Of a DNA stretch of 35,092 bases, positions 1-8,175 are shown piece after piece. The position numbers and the translations under genes are program-made. Source of the DNA: Xanthomarina maritima (lineage in GTDB: Bacteria > Bacteroidota > Bacteroidia > Flavobacteriales > Flavobacteriaceae); NCBI RefSeq assembly GCF_008084905.1, contig NZ_VSFC01000060.1, positions 1 to 35,092 on the forward strand. The letters run 5' to 3'. How positions within the stretch are numbered: the first letter of the stretch is position 1; the number at the start of each line of letters is the position of its first letter. The notes under the pieces were generated by a model. It was not told the DNA's origin and searched no databases. It saw nothing but the letters and a program-made list of their open reading frames with translations.

Positions 1-58
1 TACATTGGTGTCACATATAATTTATGTAATAGAGTATAAGATAATTATTAATGTAATA

Positions 59-89
59 TTGTATGTAAATTAATAACCTACTATCTTTG
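59..89 (+). promoter_or_regulatory. Promoter of the thrS-infC-rpmI-rplT operon
   Basis: TTG at 59-61, 20 bases, then TATCTTTG at 82-89: an exact fit to the Bacteroidota sigma-ABfrA consensus (TTG, 17-23 bases, TAnnTTTG). Transcription should begin a few bases after 89, which leaves a short leader of about 20 nt before the thrS ATG at 114 and rules out the in-frame TTG at 87, which lies inside the -7 box. Confidence 0.8.
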
Positions 90-113
90 CTCCTTTATTT
101 TAATTCATATAAA

Positions 114-2051
114 ATGATTCAAATTACATTACCTGATGGTAGTATTAAGTCGTTCGTAAATAATACGACCGCAATAGATGTTGCAAAAAGCATTAGTGAA
201 GGTTTAGCAAGAAATGTTATTTCTGCTAAATTTAATGATTTGGTTATTGAAACAACTACTCCATTAACATCAAATGGATCATTAGTATTATACACGTGGA
301 ATGACGATGAAGGTAAAAAAGCTTTTTGGCATTCGTCTGCACATATTCTTGCCCAAGCAATAGAAGAGTTATATCCGAATGCAAAGTTATGGGTAGGTCC
401 AGCTATAGAAAATGGATTCTATTATGACATTGACTTAGGGGAAGACACTATTTCAGATAAAGATTTTAAAGGTATTGAAGATAAAATGCTTGAAATAGCT
501 AGAGGAAAACATGATTTTAAAATGCGATCAATTACTAAAACTGAAGCTCTTTCATATTATAAAGATAAAAATGAGTATAAAGTAGATTTGATTGAGAATT
601 TAGAAGACGGAACTATTACGTTTTGTGACCATTCAACGTTTACAGATCTATGTCGTGGTGGACATATTCCAAATACAGGGATTGTAAAAGCAGTAAAAAT
701 ATTAAGTGTTGCAGGTGCTTACTGGAAAGGTGATGAAAACAATAAACAGTTAACTCGTGTTTATGGAATTTCGTTTCCAAAACAAAAAGAACTAACAGAG
801 TACTTAGAATTACTTGAAGAGGCTAAAAAAAGAGATCATAGAAAGTTAGGAAAGGAATTAGAGCTATTTACTTTTTCACAAAAAGTAGGACAAGGTTTGC
901 CTTTATGGTTACCTAAAGGAGCTGCTTTACGTGAGAGATTAGAAAATTTTCTGAAGAAAGCTCAAAAAAAAGCTGGTTATGAAATGGTTGTAACTCCACA
1001 CATAGGTCAGAAAGAATTATATGTTACTTCTGGACATTATGCAAAATATGGAGAAGACAGCTTTCAGCCTATTCATACACCTAAAGAAGGAGAAGAATTT
1101 TTATTAAAACCAATGAACTGCCCACACCATTGCGAAATTTATAACAGTAGTCAATGGTCTTATAAGGATCTTCCAAAACGATTTGCAGAATTTGGAACTG
1201 TATATAGATACGAACAAAGCGGTGAACTTCATGGACTGACACGTGTAAGGGGTTTTACTCAAGACGATGCTCATATTTTCTGTACACCAGAACAATTAGA
1301 TAAAGAATTTAAAGATGTTATTGATTTAGTACTATATGTATTTGGTTCGTTAGGTTTTGAAAATTTCACAGCTCAAGTTTCATTAAGAGATCCAGAAAAT
1401 CCAGAGAAATATATAGGTGATGATCATTTATGGGAAAAAGCCGAACAAGCAATTATTAGTGCTGCTGAAGATAAAGGATTAAATTTTGTGATAGAAACAG
1501 GTGAAGCTGCTTTTTATGGTCCAAAATTAGATTTCATGGTTAAAGATGCTCTTGGTAGACAATGGCAACTTGGTACAATTCAAGTAGATTATACACTTCC
1601 AGAACGTTTTGATTTAACATATAAAGGTAGTGATAACGAACTTCATAGACCAGTTATGATACATCGAGCTCCTTTTGGAAGTATGGAACGTTTTATTGCT
1701 ATTCTATTAGAACATACTGGAGGAAATTTCCCACTTTGGCTTATGCCAGATCAAGTTATTGTACTTTCAATTAGTGAGAAATATGAAAAATACGCGAAAA
1801 AAGTTTTAAATGTGTTAGAAAATAACGAAATTCGCGCCCTGATTGATAATAGAAATGAGACCATGGGTAAGAAAATTCGGGAAGCCGAAATGAAGAAAAT
1901 CCCATATATGGTCATAGTTGGAGAGAATGAAGAACAAGAAGATAAGATTTCTGTTCGTCAACATGGTGGTGAAGATCTTGGCATGATTACTGCTCAAGAT
2001 TTAACAAATATTATAAATAAAGAAATAAATAAGTCTTTAAAGACATTTTAA
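114..2051 (+). CDS. thrS: Threonine--tRNA ligase
   Basis: Class II aminoacyl-tRNA synthetase, cytosolic, that charges tRNA-Thr. With the ATG at 114 it has 645 residues. A TGS domain covers about 1-62. The editing domain carries the HxxxH pair at H73/H77 and CxxxH at C180/H184, almost the same numbering as E. coli ThrRS, which supports this start. The catalytic core has the zinc ligand Cys in MNCPHH (about 336), His in DDAHIF and His in MIHRAPFGS, followed by a C-terminal anticodon-binding domain. A longer frame starting at TTG 87 overlaps the promoter and is rejected. It is the first gene of the translation operon; infC follows after 28 bases. No Shine-Dalgarno is visible. I saw no tRNA-like operator in the short leader, so E. 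coli-type ThrRS autoregulation is unlikely here. Confidence 0.97.
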   Translation: MIQITLPDGSIKSFVNNTTAIDVAKSISEGLARNVISAKFNDLVIETTTPLTSNGSLVLYTWNDDEGKKAFWHSSAHILAQAIEELYPNAKLWVGPAIENGFYYDIDLGEDTISDKDFKGIEDKMLEIARGKHDFKMRSITKTEALSYYKDKNEYKVDLIENLEDGTITFCDHSTFTDLCRGGHIPNTGIVKAVKILSVAGAYWKGDENNKQLTRVYGISFPKQKELTEYLELLEEAKKRDHRKLGKELELFTFSQKVGQGLPLWLPKGAALRERLENFLKKAQKKAGYEMVVTPHIGQKELYVTSGHYAKYGEDSFQPIHTPKEGEEFLLKPMNCPHHCEIYNSSQWSYKDLPKRFAEFGTVYRYEQSGELHGLTRVRGFTQDDAHIFCTPEQLDKEFKDVIDLVLYVFGSLGFENFTAQVSLRDPENPEKYIGDDHLWEKAEQAIISAAEDKGLNFVIETGEAAFYGPKLDFMVKDALGRQWQLGTIQVDYTLPERFDLTYKGSDNELHRPVMIHRAPFGSMERFIAILLEHTGGNFPLWLMPDQVIVLSISEKYEKYAKKVLNVLENNEIRALIDNRNETMGKKIREAEMKKIPYMVIVGENEEQEDKISVRQHGGEDLGMITAQDLTNIINKEINKSLKTF

Positions 2052-2079
2052 AAATAAGTTTAACTAAAATTTTATAGCC

Positions 2080-2634
2080 ATAGCAATACGTAGAAGAAAG
2101 CAAGTCTCTAGACGAGTAAGTCAAGAAGATCAACACAGAATTAATTCTAAAATTAGGACTGAAAAAGTGCGATTAGTAGGTGATAACGTCGAAGTTGGAG
2201 TTTATCCAATTAAAGATGCACTTGCAATTGCAGACGAACAGGGTTTAGACCTTGTTGAAATATCACCTAAAGCTGATCCTCCGGTTTGTAAGGTTATGGA
2301 TTATAAAAAGTTTCTTTATGAACAAAAGAAACGTGAAAAAGTATTAAAATCTAAAGCTAGTAAAGTTGTTGTTAAAGAAATTCGTTTTGGACCTCAAACC
2401 GATGATCATGATTACGACTTTAAAAAGAAACATGCTGAGAAGTTTTTAAAAGAAGGAGCTAAATTAAAAGCATTTGTATTCTTTAAAGGACGTTCGATTG
2501 TGTTTAAAGAACAAGGACAAATCTTATTATTAAGATTAGCTCAAGATTTAGAAGAATTAGGCAAAGTGGAACAAATGCCTAAATTGGAAGGTAAACGTAT
2601 GACTATGTTTATTGCTCCAAAAAAATCAAAATAA
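2080..2634 (+). CDS. infC: Translation initiation factor IF-3, ATA start
   Basis: IF-3 binds the 30S subunit, keeps it apart from 50S and checks start codons. The frame is open from 2068, after a TAA at 2065-2067. There is no in-frame ATG, and the only common alternative start is a GTG at 2167, which would delete the conserved N-terminal segment. Reading from ATA at 2080 gives (M)AIRRRKQV, the usual Bacteroidota IF-3 N-terminus, and 184 residues. Another in-frame ATA lies at 2074. The N domain contains [12 protein letters not shown] and [19 protein letters not shown]; the C domain contains [13 protein letters not shown]. Rare start codons (AUU, AUA, AUC) in infC are classic for autoregulation, because IF-3 discriminates against them. 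The gene sits between thrS and rpmI as in most bacteria. Identity is certain; the exact start is inferred. Confidence 0.93.
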   Translation: MAIRRRKQVSRRVSQEDQHRINSKIRTEKVRLVGDNVEVGVYPIKDALAIADEQGLDLVEISPKADPPVCKVMDYKKFLYEQKKREKVLKSKASKVVVKEIRFGPQTDDHDYDFKKKHAEKFLKEGAKLKAFVFFKGRSIVFKEQGQILLLRLAQDLEELGKVEQMPKLEGKRMTMFIAPKKSK

Positions 2635-2636
2635 AT

Positions 2637-2684
2637 CCTGATTTTCAGGTTGAAAATAATAAGTGAAATAAACAAAACTAGGAG
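2637..2684 (+). promoter_or_regulatory. infC-rpmI leader: hairpin and Shine-Dalgarno
   Basis: Directly after the infC stop is a 5-bp hairpin, CCTGA (2637-2641), loop TTT, TCAGG (2645-2649). A clear AGGAG Shine-Dalgarno follows at 2680-2684, six bases before the rpmI ATG. The other starts I inspected in this window lack one. The ATCCT at 2635-2639 could also pair with AGGA at 2680-2683 and close the site. In E. coli and Bacillus, L20 represses this operon by binding mRNA near this point; a similar role here is inference. Confidence 0.5.
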
Positions 2685-2690
2685 AACAAG

Positions 2691-2888
2691 ATGCCTAAAA
2701 TGAAAACCAAATCTAGTGCCAAAAAACGTTTTAAGTTAACAGGTACTGGTAAGATTAAAAGAAAGCACGCTTTTAAAAGTCACATCTTAACAAAGAAGTC
2801 TAAAAAGCGTAAGTTAGCATTAACTCACAGTACTTTAGTACATGCGAGTGATGAAAACAGTATTAAGGAACAATTACGATTAAAGTAA
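2691..2888 (+). CDS. rpmI: 50S ribosomal protein L35
   Basis: A 65-residue, very basic protein beginning [20 protein letters not shown], the standard start of bacterial bL35, with the typical length. It is a component of the large ribosomal subunit. It lies between infC and rplT, the universal order, and is the only gene here with an obvious Shine-Dalgarno (AGGAG at 2680-2684), which fits translational control at this cistron. An 89-base gap separates it from rplT; that gap contains only a weak possible stem (GTTAGGC with GCCTAC) and no promoter I trust. Confidence 0.97.
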   Translation: MPKMKTKSSAKKRFKLTGTGKIKRKHAFKSHILTKKSKKRKLALTHSTLVHASDENSIKEQLRLK

Positions 2889-2977
2889 TCACGTTCGGTT
2901 AAATTATTTATAAACCCTGGAGTTAGGCTCAATAAAAGTATCCTAAAAGATCGCCTACTACAAAAAACAATTAAATT

Positions 2978-3322
2978 ATGCCAAGATCAGTAAATTCTGT
3001 AGCAAAAAGAGCCAGAAGAAAAAAGGTTCTTAAACAAGCAAAAGGTTACTTCGGACGTCGTAAAAACGTTTGGACAGTAGCAAAAAATGCGGTTGATAAA
3101 GCGATGCAATATTCGTATAGAGACCGTAGAAACAAAAAGAGAACATTCCGTGCATTATGGATTACGCGTATTAACGCTGGAGCCAGAGAATACGGAATTT
3201 CATATTCTCAATTTATGGGGAAATTAAAAGCTAATGATATTGAATTAAACCGTAAGGTTTTAGCAGATTTAGCTATGAATAATCCTGAAGCTTTTAAAGC
3301 AATAATAGAGAAAGTAAAATAA
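2978..3322 (+). CDS. rplT: 50S ribosomal protein L20
   Basis: A 114-residue basic protein beginning [20 protein letters not shown], with the [11 protein letters not shown] segment and the [20 protein letters not shown] block characteristic of bL20. It binds 23S rRNA early in 50S assembly and in several bacteria represses its own operon. The length is usual for the family. It is the last gene of thrS-infC-rpmI-rplT: a small AGGCG/CGCCT hairpin touches the stop codon and a strong terminator follows at 3358-3389. No Shine-Dalgarno is visible. Confidence 0.97.
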   Translation: MPRSVNSVAKRARRKKVLKQAKGYFGRRKNVWTVAKNAVDKAMQYSYRDRRNKKRTFRALWITRINAGAREYGISYSQFMGKLKANDIELNRKVLADLAMNNPEAFKAIIEKVK

Positions 3323-3357
3323 GGCGTTTCGCCTATTGTATAACATATTTCACTTAT

Positions 3358-3389
3358 AAAAAAACCAACTCTATTGAGTTGGTTTTTTA
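3358..3389. terminator. Bidirectional intrinsic terminator
   Basis: CCAACTC (3365-3371), loop TATT, GAGTTGG (3376-3382), flanked by a run of A before and a run of T after, so it can work on both strands. It ends the rplT operon from the left and the membrane-protein gene (stop at 3402) from the right. A second stem without a T run, AGGCG TTT CGCCT at 3322-3334, lies closer to rplT. Confidence 0.85.
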
Positions 3390-3401
3390 TTTTATAATTC
3401 A

Positions 3402-4067
3402 TTATAAAAGCAACTTATCTTCTAGAGATTTATTATTTACTTTAGTAAAATATATATACTCTCTAAAAATCATATACTGAAAAATTATATAAAAGATGGA
3501 GTTAAAAATCCAAATATCAATAAAAGGATCTTCCCATAATACCATTCTCAAATTACCAGATGTGAATATGGAAATACTACAGATTAAATAAAGTATTAAT
3601 CCCACAGAAAAATTAAAATATTTATGTTCTTTTTCAAAATTTTTAATGATAAAAAGTAATGCATAAATAACCAAAATTGAAGAACAAGAGACAATTTCAT
3701 AAAAATTGAATTCCCAGAACAATTGTGGGTTTGAAAAGTAAATCATTGATAATACTGCTAACTGTAGTGCCAAAATTAACACTATGGTTCTTTTTATGGT
3801 TTTATTTTCAAATAGTTGATAAAATAAAATACTCAAAAAGACAAATTGAAATACAAAATAGAAATGAGAAATAAACAAATTAGAATTTGGACTTAAAAAG
3901 CCAATAGCATGGCAAGCTATTTCAATAACTGTTAAAGCCACTAAATATGCCAAAAATATATTTGAAACCTTAGGATGAATTGATTTGTTTTTTACAAACA
4001 AAAACATATTCAAAATTAAAAATAGTAAACCAATTATACTGATGGAGAATGAAAAAAGAAAATTCAT
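3402..4067 (-). CDS. Multi-pass membrane protein of unknown function
   Basis: 221 residues, almost entirely hydrophobic, with about six or seven predicted membrane segments separated by short polar loops (for example KNKSIHPK, FENKTIKRT, KNFEKEHKYF) and a short polar tail KVNNKSLEDKLLL. No catalytic motif, signal peptide or known domain is recognisable. Its overall look resembles the orphan 7-TM proteins found near sensor kinases in Bacteroidota, but no kinase is nearby, so that comparison is weak. It lies 26 bases after the secreted protein gene at 4094-5350 and probably shares a transcript with it, ending at the terminator at 3358-3389. It is a real gene by length and by its place in the cluster; its function is unknown. 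Confidence 0.75.
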   Translation of the reverse strand: MNFLFSFSISIIGLLFLILNMFLFVKNKSIHPKVSNIFLAYLVALTVIEIACHAIGFLSPNSNLFISHFYFVFQFVFLSILFYQLFENKTIKRTIVLILALQLAVLSMIYFSNPQLFWEFNFYEIVSCSSILVIYALLFIIKNFEKEHKYFNFSVGLILYLICSISIFTSGNLRMVLWEDPFIDIWIFNSIFYIIFQYMIFREYIYFTKVNNKSLEDKLLL

Positions 4068-4093
4068 TTATAAAAATAATTGTAGGTTAAATG

Positions 4094-5350
4094 TTACGTT
4101 TTTTGCTTTTTCTTTCTAGCAGCAGGAAATAAGACATTGTTTAAAATAAGTCTATATCCTGGTGAAGTTGGATATAAATCCAATTCAGTTTTTGGATCTC
4201 CTACTCTATGTGTGTAATCTTCTGGGTCGTGACCACCATAGAAGGTGAAGAATCCTTTTCCTTTTATACCATGAATATATTTGGCTTCGCCATTGGTTTT
4301 ATTTTCACCTAAAACTAACACGTTTGATTTAATTTCATTTCTAGTAAATGAGGTTGTTTGTCCCATAAATCCTTTAACTAAAGCTGTATGATTTTGGCAA
4401 AGCATAGTTGGAATGGGATCCCATTTAGCAGAAAAATCCATAAGTGTAAAATAATCTGTTAGCTTAGGAATCTGCCTTTTCTGAGTCATGTCTATTGATG
4501 AAAACTCATATACCATCGGACTTCTTTCTAAAGTAAAATCTTTAAAAGCAAAAGTTTTATTGTAATTAATTTTAGCTTGATAATTTGGGTCACTCGCATC
4601 ACCATCGAACATAGGTTCACAAATATCTATGCCTTCAGCTGATAAAGCAATATCAAAACTATCAGTTGCACTACACATAGCAAACATAAACCCTCCACCA
4701 ATAACATAATCTCTAATTTTTAAAGAGACATCTAATTTTGCTTCAGATACTTTAGAGTATCCTAGTTTAGATGCTAAAGCCTCAGATTCTTTCTTTTCTT
4801 CTATATACCAAGCTGCTGTTCTATAATTTGCATAAAATTTACCATATTGTCCAGTAAAATCTTCATGATGTAAGTGCAACCAATCATATAATAATAAAGC
4901 GTCATTTAAAACTTCTTCATCATATACTGTTTCATAAGGTATTTCGGCATAAGATAATACCATAGTAACAGCATCGTCCCAAGGTAGTTTCCCTTTTGGT
5001 GTATAAACTGCAATTTTTGGAGCCTTTTCTAAAACTACGGCTTCCATATTTTTACTTGGACTGCTAATTTCTTCTAAAATAGATTCTGTTTTAGCATCAG
5101 ATAATATTTCGAATGAAACACCACGAATCTGACATTCTCGCTGAATTTCTTCTGTATCTGGCAATAGAAAAGAACCACCTCTATAATTTAAAAGCCATTT
5201 TACTTTTAATTGCTTTTCTAAAGTCCAATAAGTAATTCCATAAGCTTTTAAATGATTCTTTTGTGTCTCAGCATCCATAGGAATTAGAATATATGAGGCA
5301 AAAGTGTTTATAGAAAACAATAAAACGAAGATAAATAATAGCTTTTTCAC
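4094..5350 (-). CDS. Secreted protein with amidotransferase-like Cys motif
   Basis: 418 residues with a signal peptide (MKKLLFIFVLLFSINTFAS). Flavobacterial homologues are, as I recall, often labelled asparagine synthetase B. Nothing in the sequence supports that: there is no N-terminal nucleophile Cys2 and no SGGxDS ATP-pyrophosphatase loop. What is visible is GGGFMFAMCSATD at 218-230, which resembles the nucleophile elbow of class I glutamine amidotransferase-like (ThuA or biotin-ligase N-terminal type) folds, with C226 as the candidate nucleophile, and a later GFFTFYGGHDPEDYTHR block that could supply a His. The protein may therefore be a periplasmic or surface hydrolase. It sits between the AI-2E permease gene (68 bases away) and the membrane-protein gene (26 bases). 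The coding assignment is firm; the function is open. Confidence 0.8.
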   Translation of the reverse strand: MKKLLFIFVLLFSINTFASYILIPMDAETQKNHLKAYGITYWTLEKQLKVKWLLNYRGGSFLLPDTEEIQRECQIRGVSFEILSDAKTESILEEISSPSKNMEAVVLEKAPKIAVYTPKGKLPWDDAVTMVLSYAEIPYETVYDEEVLNDALLLYDWLHLHHEDFTGQYGKFYANYRTAAWYIEEKKESEALASKLGYSKVSEAKLDVSLKIRDYVIGGGFMFAMCSATDSFDIALSAEGIDICEPMFDGDASDPNYQAKINYNKTFAFKDFTLERSPMVYEFSSIDMTQKRQIPKLTDYFTLMDFSAKWDPIPTMLCQNHTALVKGFMGQTTSFTRNEIKSNVLVLGENKTNGEAKYIHGIKGKGFFTFYGGHDPEDYTHRVGDPKTELDLYPTSPGYRLILNNVLFPAARKKKQKT

Positions 5351-5418
5351 AGTTGAAATATACTTAAAAATTATTCCTATTAATTGAATTTAATTAAAAT
5401 TTAACCAATAATAAATTT

Positions 5419-6435
5419 CTATTTACCAGATAACATACTAGAAATAACTTTAGTATTAGGGAATTGTTCTAAGATGATTTTAATAAAAACAGTTATAGGA
5501 ATTGCCATAATTAAACCTGGAATTCCCCAAATAAAACCCCAAAGCATGAGCATTACCAAAACTGTTATAACATTTAAAGAAAAAGATTTTCCCATAAAAA
5601 TAGGTTCTAAAATAGCTCCAAACAAGACTTGAACTCCTGAAATAGTAATTATAAAAAAGAATAATGTACTTGTTGGATCTAATTCAATAAATGCAAAAGC
5701 AGATAATAATACAACAGATATTACAGACCCTACCATTTGAACAAAATTTATAACAAAGGCAAATAATCCCCAAAAAATTGGAAAACTTACATCGAAGAAC
5801 ACACAAGCCAATCCAGTTCCAACACCAGTTGCAAGGCTTATAAAAAATTTAACTTCAATAAATTTTATTAAGTCTTTCTCTATTTTTCTAAAGGTCTTTA
5901 CCGATGCATGTTTTTGCTTAAGAATGGTGCTATTTAATACTTTTTGAATATTTATAGATTCTGCCAACCAAAGAACTACGAAAAAGGTTGTCATTAAAAT
6001 CATGGTGACAAATTTTCGAATATAATCGAATGTAGGAAGAATATCTTCCTGTTGAAAAAACTGAGAAAATAATGTTTTTTCACTTTCAAGTTCGAAACCA
6101 AATGTTTCTTGAGCAATTGCTAGTAAGGATAGAAACTTTTCTTCTGCTTTCATTAAGAAATCAGAATTAGAATTAAGAATCTGTCTGCTTGACAATTGTA
6201 TTAATTCTATACCTATTTTCATGCCACCAATAATAAGTAATACAACTATAATAATACTAATAATCTTAGGTACATTTTTTTTTCCCAACCAACGCATTAT
6301 TGGCAAAAAAAGTAAAGCAATAAACATGGAGAATACTAATGGAATAAAAATAAACGAAAGTATTTTTAGCAAATAAAAAACTAAAGGAATAACTATTATT
6401 AAAAGTAATGTATTTGTGGTTTTTAATTTATCCAT
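5419..6435 (-). CDS. AI-2E family (PerM-like) transporter
   Basis: 338 residues, an inner-membrane protein of the AI-2 exporter/PerM family. It shows paired N-terminal hydrophobic segments (about 8-65), a soluble middle region (about 80-150), then a C-terminal block with GVGTGLACVFF, FWGLFAFVINFVQMVGSVIS and WGFIWGIPGLIMAIPI, which matches the conserved family end where glycine and proline-rich loops lie between helices. Members export varied small molecules or act as antiporters, so the substrate cannot be named. It starts 33 bases after the dnaB stop and is probably co-transcribed with it. Confidence 0.85.
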   Translation of the reverse strand: MDKLKTTNTLLLIIVIPLVFYLLKILSFIFIPLVFSMFIALLFLPIMRWLGKKNVPKIISIIIVVLLIIGGMKIGIELIQLSSRQILNSNSDFLMKAEEKFLSLLAIAQETFGFELESEKTLFSQFFQQEDILPTFDYIRKFVTMILMTTFFVVLWLAESINIQKVLNSTILKQKHASVKTFRKIEKDLIKFIEVKFFISLATGVGTGLACVFFDVSFPIFWGLFAFVINFVQMVGSVISVVLLSAFAFIELDPTSTLFFFIITISGVQVLFGAILEPIFMGKSFSLNVITVLVMLMLWGFIWGIPGLIMAIPITVFIKIILEQFPNTKVISSMLSGK

Positions 6436-6468
6436 AACTAGTTTTCTTTAAATAAATTTGGGAGTCTA

Positions 6469-8007
6469 TTAAAAAGGCACGTCGTTTTCTTCTTCAGGAG
6501 CATCAAATGCATCATTAGCTGAAGGGAAATTACTTGGTTTAAAAGTATCATCATTTGCAGCAGCATTCATTTTAGAATGAAATTCTTGCCCAAAAGGCGT
6601 ATCAAAATCATCTAGATTATCAAACTTACCTAAATGACCAACAAACTTCAATCGAATATTATCTAGTCCACCATTTCTGTGCTTAGCTATAATAAATTCA
6701 GCTTGACCTTCTGTAGGAGTTCTTTCTTCATCATCCCATTCATCAATTTTATAATATTCTGGTCTATAAATAAAGGATACGATATCTGCATCTTGCTCAA
6801 TAGCTCCAGATTCACGTAGATCTGAAAGTAACGGTCTTTTACTACCACCACGTGTTTCTACAGCACGAGATAACTGAGATAATGCAATAACTGGTACACT
6901 TAATTCTTTTGCTAATGCTTTAAGGTTACGAGAAATGGTTGAAATCTCTTGCTCTCTGTTTCCTCCTTTTTGGCTTCCACCTGCTGTCATTAATTGCAAA
7001 TAATCTACAACAATTAGTTTAATACCATGCTGAGAAGATAAACGTCTTGCTTTTGCACGAAGATCAAAAATTGAAAGTGAAGGTGTATCGTCTATAAATA
7101 AAGGTGCTTTTTCTAGACTCTTAACTTTTACGTTTAATTGTTCCCACTCATGTTTTTCTAATTTTCCGGTTCTTAGTTTCTCTGAAGACAAGCCTGTTTC
7201 ACTAGAAATTAAACGCATAATTAATTGAACCGATGCCATTTCTAATGAGAAAAAAGCCACTGGAATATTTTGATTAACCGCAATATTTCTAGCCATAGAC
7301 AAGGTTAATGCTGTTTTACCCATACCAGGACGAGCAGCTACAATAATTAAATCGCTCTCTTGCCAACCAGAAGTAAGTTTGTCTAATTTTGTAAATCCTG
7401 AAGGAATTCCACTTAAACCTTCTTTATTTGAAATTTCTTCAATTTTCTTCTTAGCTTGAATAACTAATTCTTGAGCTGTTTCACTTGATTTTTTTATATT
7501 GCCTTGAGTTACTTCGTATAATTTAGATTCTGCGCGATCTAATAAATCGAAAACATCTTGAGTTTCATCATAAGAATCTTCAATAATTTCGCTTGAAATT
7601 TTTATTAAACTTCGCTGAATAAATTTTTGAAGAATAATTCGTGCATGAAACTCGATATGAGCAGAAGATGATACTTTTTGGGTTAAAGAAATGAGGTAAA
7701 AATCGCCACCTACTAAATCTAATTTTGAATTTTTCTTTAACTGACTGGAAACGGTTAATAAGTCAACAGGTTCACTATTTTCAAACAATTGAAAAATAGC
7801 TTCAAATATATGTTGATGTGCTTCTTTGTAAAAAGAGTCTGGACTTAATATATCTATAACTTCATCAACACCTTTTTTATCAATCATCATTGCTCCAAGC
7901 ACAACTTCCTCTAAATCAATTGCTTGAGGCGGTATTTTTCCTCTTTCCAGATTAATAATAGTGCTTTTATCTACTTGGTATCCCTTTATTTGGTTCGGTT
8001 GTTTCAT
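6469..8007 (-). CDS. dnaB: Replicative DNA helicase DnaB
   Basis: 512 residues. The hexameric helicase unwinds DNA at the fork and recruits primase. The N-terminal domain begins at PPQAIDLEEVVLGAMMID (about 26-43); a linker follows, then the RecA-like domain with Walker A ARPGMGKT (225-232), a Walker B region ending LIVVDYLQLM, and the SQLSRAVE and SDLRESGAIEQDAD blocks. No intein interrupts it. The C-terminal about 45 residues are low complexity and end EEENDVPF, an acidic-hydrophobic tip similar to the SSB tail (see findings). The first gene of a minus-strand cluster with three membrane or secreted proteins, with no functional link apparent. A near-consensus TACTTTCG lies only 7-14 bases upstream of the ATG, too close to be convincing. 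Confidence 0.96.
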   Translation of the reverse strand: MKQPNQIKGYQVDKSTIINLERGKIPPQAIDLEEVVLGAMMIDKKGVDEVIDILSPDSFYKEAHQHIFEAIFQLFENSEPVDLLTVSSQLKKNSKLDLVGGDFYLISLTQKVSSSAHIEFHARIILQKFIQRSLIKISSEIIEDSYDETQDVFDLLDRAESKLYEVTQGNIKKSSETAQELVIQAKKKIEEISNKEGLSGIPSGFTKLDKLTSGWQESDLIIVAARPGMGKTALTLSMARNIAVNQNIPVAFFSLEMASVQLIMRLISSETGLSSEKLRTGKLEKHEWEQLNVKVKSLEKAPLFIDDTPSLSIFDLRAKARRLSSQHGIKLIVVDYLQLMTAGGSQKGGNREQEISTISRNLKALAKELSVPVIALSQLSRAVETRGGSKRPLLSDLRESGAIEQDADIVSFIYRPEYYKIDEWDDEERTPTEGQAEFIIAKHRNGGLDNIRLKFVGHLGKFDNLDDFDTPFGQEFHSKMNAAANDDTFKPSNFPSANDAFDAPEEENDVPF

Positions 8008-8121
8008 ATGTTACGAAAGTAGCTAAATTGAAAAGATAAATGATGAAAAATTGAATCTTGATTGTCCACCATAAGTTAACAAATTAACTGTTAATAACTA
8101 AATAATATTGTTAATAAGCAT

Positions 8122-8152
8122 AAAAAAATCTGAAATAAGACATTTCAGATTT
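8122..8152 (-). terminator. Intrinsic terminator after accA
   Basis: Read on the minus strand: an 11-bp perfect stem AAATCTGAAAT / ATTTCAGATTT (plus-strand arms 8126-8136 and 8142-8152), a 5-base loop, then seven T (the A run 8122-8128 on the plus strand). It starts 24 bases after the accA stop at 8176 and separates accA from dnaB. Confidence 0.8.
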
Positions 8153-8175
8153 ATGAATTATAGGAAATAAATGAA

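Noticed and set aside
87-113. Upstream TTG start extending thrS by nine residues
   Set aside because: The TTG is part of the TATCTTTG promoter box; the ATG at 114 gives correct numbering of conserved residues. Similar TTG extensions at 16156 and 26398 were rejected for the same reason.
6469-8007. An intein in dnaB
   Set aside because: The Walker A region and following motifs are continuous and the length is normal.
8014-8021. TACTTTCG as a dnaB promoter
   Set aside because: One mismatch, no -33 TTG, and so close to the ATG that the transcript would be nearly leaderless.
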